From NCBI GenBank assembly GCA_964585925.1, contig CAZPFS010000004.1:1-64000 (forward strand): a DNA stretch of 64,000 bases, in the 5' to 3' direction. The translations under genes and the position numbers were made by a program. This stretch comes from JAAZLS01 sp964585925. Lineage in GTDB: Bacteria; Bacillota; Dethiobacteria; DTU022. The notes beneath the pieces were generated by a model. The model saw only the letters and a program-made list of their open reading frames with translations. It had not been told where the DNA came from and ran no database searches. Of the stretch, positions 61,922 through 64,000 are shown in pieces; within the stretch, counting starts at the first letter, position 1, and every line of letters starts with the position of its first letter.

Positions 61922-62953
61922 ATGTCCTCATTGTTCAGGATGTTCTCAAAAGAAATGGCTATTGATCTGGGTACTGCCAACACGTTGATCTACGTCAAGG
62001 GGAAAGGAGTGGTGCTGCAGGAACCTTCTGTGGTGGCCATCATCCGGGATACCGGGTCTATTTTGGCGGTAGGCGAGGAAGCAAAACTGATGATCGGGCG
62101 GACACCGGGAAATATTGTGGCCATGAGGCCGATGAAAGACGGGGTAATTGCGGACTTTGATGTTACCCAGGCCATGTTGCGCCACTTTATAAATAAGGTT
62201 GTTCACAATCGCGGTATTTTCAGACCCCAGGTAATTATCTGTGTGCCGTCGGGGGTAACCGAGGTGGAAAAGAGAGCGGTACTGGATGCCACGCAGCAAA
62301 CCGCCCGGGAAGCCTACCTGATTGAAGAGCCCATGGCAGCTGCCATCGGGGCGGGGCTGCCGGTGAATGAACCTACCGGAAGCATGATTGTGGATATCGG
62401 CGGGGGCACCTCCGAGGTGGCCATAATTTCACTGGGGGGCATTGTCACCTGCAAATCTATCCGGGTGGGCGGGGACGATATGGAAGAAGCGATCATTCAG
62501 CACATTAAAAAACAATATAATCTGATGATCGGCGATCGGACCGCGGAAGAAGTCAAAATCGGTATCGGCACCGCTTATCACCGGGAGAACTGTAACCAGA
62601 TGGAGGTACGAGGAAGGGATCTGGTATCAGGTTTGCCTAAAACCGTTATCATTGGCTCGGAAGAGATAGCGGAAGCCCTGACCGATCCGGTCCAACTGAT
62701 CATAGACGCCATTCGGGTAACACTGGAAAAAACCCCTCCCGAGCTGGCTGCCGATATAATGGACAAGGGGATTATCCTCACTGGGGGTGGTTCTTTGCTG
62801 CATGGTTTTGATCGCCGAATATCCGAAGAGACGGGAATACCATCTTTTCTGGCGGAAAACCCGCTGAACTGTGTTGTAATGGGGGCCGGTGAGGCGCTTT
62901 CAGAGATTGCGCTGCTGAGGAGGGTAACCGTTACCTCCCGCAGATCTTCTTAA
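61922..62953 (+). CDS. mreB: Rod-shape protein MreB (actin homologue)
   Basis: A 343-residue actin-fold protein that guides cell-wall synthesis along the rod. MAIDLGTANTLIYVKGKGV is the first phosphate-loop region, IVDIGGGTSEVAIIS the second, and LTGGGSLLHG the adenosine site. ATG 61922 is seven bases after GGAG, while ATG 61916 is only one base after it; the long upstream extension to 61748 is not conserved. It heads mreBCD. Confidence 0.97.
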   Translation: MSSLFRMFSKEMAIDLGTANTLIYVKGKGVVLQEPSVVAIIRDTGSILAVGEEAKLMIGRTPGNIVAMRPMKDGVIADFDVTQAMLRHFINKVVHNRGIFRPQVIICVPSGVTEVEKRAVLDATQQTAREAYLIEEPMAAAIGAGLPVNEPTGSMIVDIGGGTSEVAIISLGGIVTCKSIRVGGDDMEEAIIQHIKKQYNLMIGDRTAEEVKIGIGTAYHRENCNQMEVRGRDLVSGLPKTVIIGSEEIAEALTDPVQLIIDAIRVTLEKTPPELAADIMDKGIILTGGGSLLHGFDRRISEETGIPSFLAENPLNCVVMGAGEALSEIALLRRVTVTSRRSS

Positions 62954-63046
62954 ATATCAAGATGGGTTAAAGGTGCCCGGGAATTGGCCAACTGGGATCT
63001 GTCCGATCCGCGTGCCGTTCAACCCTGGTGAAAGGTGAACTGCTAA

Positions 63047-63982
63047 TTGGCTAACAGGCGCTCCAAAAGGTACAACAGGCTGTATCTTCTTCTGGCCATG
63101 GTACTGGGGCTGCTGCTGCTTATTAATTATACCGGCGGCAGAAAGGATTTTACCCCCTTAGAAGATGCAGTGCTGACCCTGTTTGCACCGGTGCAGAAAA
63201 TGTTTGCCCGGGCCGGTACAAATATTCAGTATTTTTTTGATACGGTGGCTGAATTTCAAAAGTACAAATCGGAAAACGAATACCTGAAAAAAGAGATAGC
63301 CCTGCTGGAATCCCGGCTTCACTACCTTCAGGAGCTGCAAACGGAAAACCACCGCTATCGTAAGCTTCTGGAATTCAGCCAAGACAGCGGCTTTGAGATC
63401 TTGCCGGCGGAGGTGATTGCCCGCGATCCCAGCCAGTGGTTCGGGGCGATTACTGTCAGCCGGGGCTACCTGGACGGTGTGCAGCAGGAAATGGCAGTGA
63501 TCACCGATCAGGGGCTCGTGGGCATGATTTCTTCGGTATCCCCGCATTCTTCACAGGTAATTCTGTTAACCGACCCCCGCCTGGCGGTCAGCGCCATAGT
63601 GCAGCGTTCCCGGGAAGCGGGAGTGGTGGGCATAGTGGAGAGCTATCCCAAATCTCCGGTTTATCTGAGGTTGACCAACCTGCCCCTGGAGGCCAACGTG
63701 CTTCCCGGGGATCATGTTATTTCTTCGGGAATGGGCGGAATCTTTCCCAAAGGGCTGTATATCGGGAAGGTCAGGGAATTGGACCAGGATCAGCCGGGGT
63801 TGGTGCTGACGGCGGTAATCGAGCCCAAGGTGGATTTCAATCGTCTGGAAGAGGTATTGATTGTGGTGGGGGGCAGTTATCACTGGGGTGAAGCGGAAAC
63901 GGAAGACGATCATGAATTAAACTCCATGGAAGAAACAAATGGGGAAGAAAAGACGGGCGACTTCCGGGAGACTGAACAATGA
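63047..63982 (+). CDS. mreC: Rod-shape-determining protein MreC
   Basis: A 311-residue bitopic protein: a basic N-terminus, one transmembrane helix (about 11-27), a coiled coil (about 65-105) and a beta-rich extracytoplasmic domain (VIARDPSQWFGAITVSRG, VSAIVQRSREAGVVG). The last 35 residues are acidic and low in complexity. The start is TTG with AAGGTGA upstream. The stop overlaps the mreD start (ATGA at 63979). Confidence 0.93.
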   Translation: MANRRSKRYNRLYLLLAMVLGLLLLINYTGGRKDFTPLEDAVLTLFAPVQKMFARAGTNIQYFFDTVAEFQKYKSENEYLKKEIALLESRLHYLQELQTENHRYRKLLEFSQDSGFEILPAEVIARDPSQWFGAITVSRGYLDGVQQEMAVITDQGLVGMISSVSPHSSQVILLTDPRLAVSAIVQRSREAGVVGIVESYPKSPVYLRLTNLPLEANVLPGDHVISSGMGGIFPKGLYIGKVRELDQDQPGLVLTAVIEPKVDFNRLEEVLIVVGGSYHWGEAETEDDHELNSMEETNGEEKTGDFRETEQ

Positions 63983-64000
63983 TACTGTACACGGCGATAG
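63979..64000 (+). CDS. mreD: MreD, 5' end only (cut by the window edge)
   Basis: Seven codons (MILYTAI) from an ATG overlapping the mreC stop. The hydrophobic start and the position after mreC match mreD; nothing more can be seen. Confidence 0.6.

Overview
The window looks like a chromosomal scaffold from an anaerobic, endospore-lineage Firmicute (Clostridia, Peptococcaceae/Desulfotomaculum-like; lineage inferred). The grounds are family content and gene order: tig-clpP-clpX-lonB-lonA-ysxC, cdaA-cdaR-glmM-glmS, rnfCDGEAB, maf-radC-mreBC(D) and valS-folC. GGAGG-type ribosome binding sites are common, as are GTG and TTG starts. One run of 100 Ns inside a tandem-repeat gene marks a draft assembly. 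I see no tRNA, rRNA, CRISPR array, insertion sequence or prophage.

Layout. (1) 72-6454, minus strand: a molybdenum (or tungsten) cofactor operon moeA, moeA-PBP, moaA, mobB-moaC, MOSC-mog, with three domain fusions, behind a strong promoter and a candidate Moco riboswitch. (2) 6507-9127: a two-gene AmmeMemoRadiSam module. (3) 9219-16593: an AGCS symporter, the c-di-AMP/amino-sugar operon cdaA-cdaR-glmM-glmS, a divergent purC-like gene and a small zinc-ribbon protein. (4) 16668-18758: two HAD phosphatases (Gph-like, MtnX-like) facing a class II aldolase. (5) 18901-23990: thiamine pyrophosphokinase, a CPA2 antiporter and a thiXYZ-type ABC transporter on the minus strand behind a clear TPP riboswitch. 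The transporter's first gene, a small thiamine-binding protein, is frameshifted. (6) 24263-26638: class II fructose-bisphosphate aldolase and a LysM repeat protein interrupted by the assembly gap.

(7) 26950-35467: protein quality control (trigger factor, ClpP, ClpX, LonB, LonA) and the ribosome-assembly GTPase YsxC. (8) 35464-37165: bioY and birA, minus strand, with a BirA-type operator overlapping the -35 of their promoter. (9) 37231-46158: a DUF554 membrane protein, then a PAS/AAA+/HTH sigma-54 activator followed by two palindromic candidate binding sites and a near-perfect -24/-12 promoter. These precede a class III aminotransferase, an aldehyde:ferredoxin oxidoreductase and a four-subunit 2-oxoacid:ferredoxin oxidoreductase. 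(10) 46319-52889: D-Ala-D-Ala dipeptidase, ValS, FolC, a YcxB-like protein and an MBL-fold lipoprotein. (11) 53201-60418: the Rnf complex, its flavin transferase ApbE and a Gx-transporter. (12) 60428-64000: maf, radC, mreB, mreC and the first codons of mreD.

How the parts may fit together (inference). Region 1 makes the pterin cofactor that the aldehyde:ferredoxin oxidoreductase of region 9 needs. Regions 9 and 11 form a reduced-ferredoxin economy: an omega-aminotransferase yields an aldehyde, AOR oxidises it and reduces ferredoxin, and Rnf converts ferredoxin oxidation into an ion gradient and NADH. The thiamine genes supply TPP for the 2-oxoacid oxidoreductase. The most unusual points are the sigma-54-controlled aminotransferase/AOR/KOR module, the riboswitch-led fused Moco operon, a RnfG with two flavinylation motifs, a maf gene that seems to start at AUA, and the broken thiamine-binding gene behind the TPP riboswitch.
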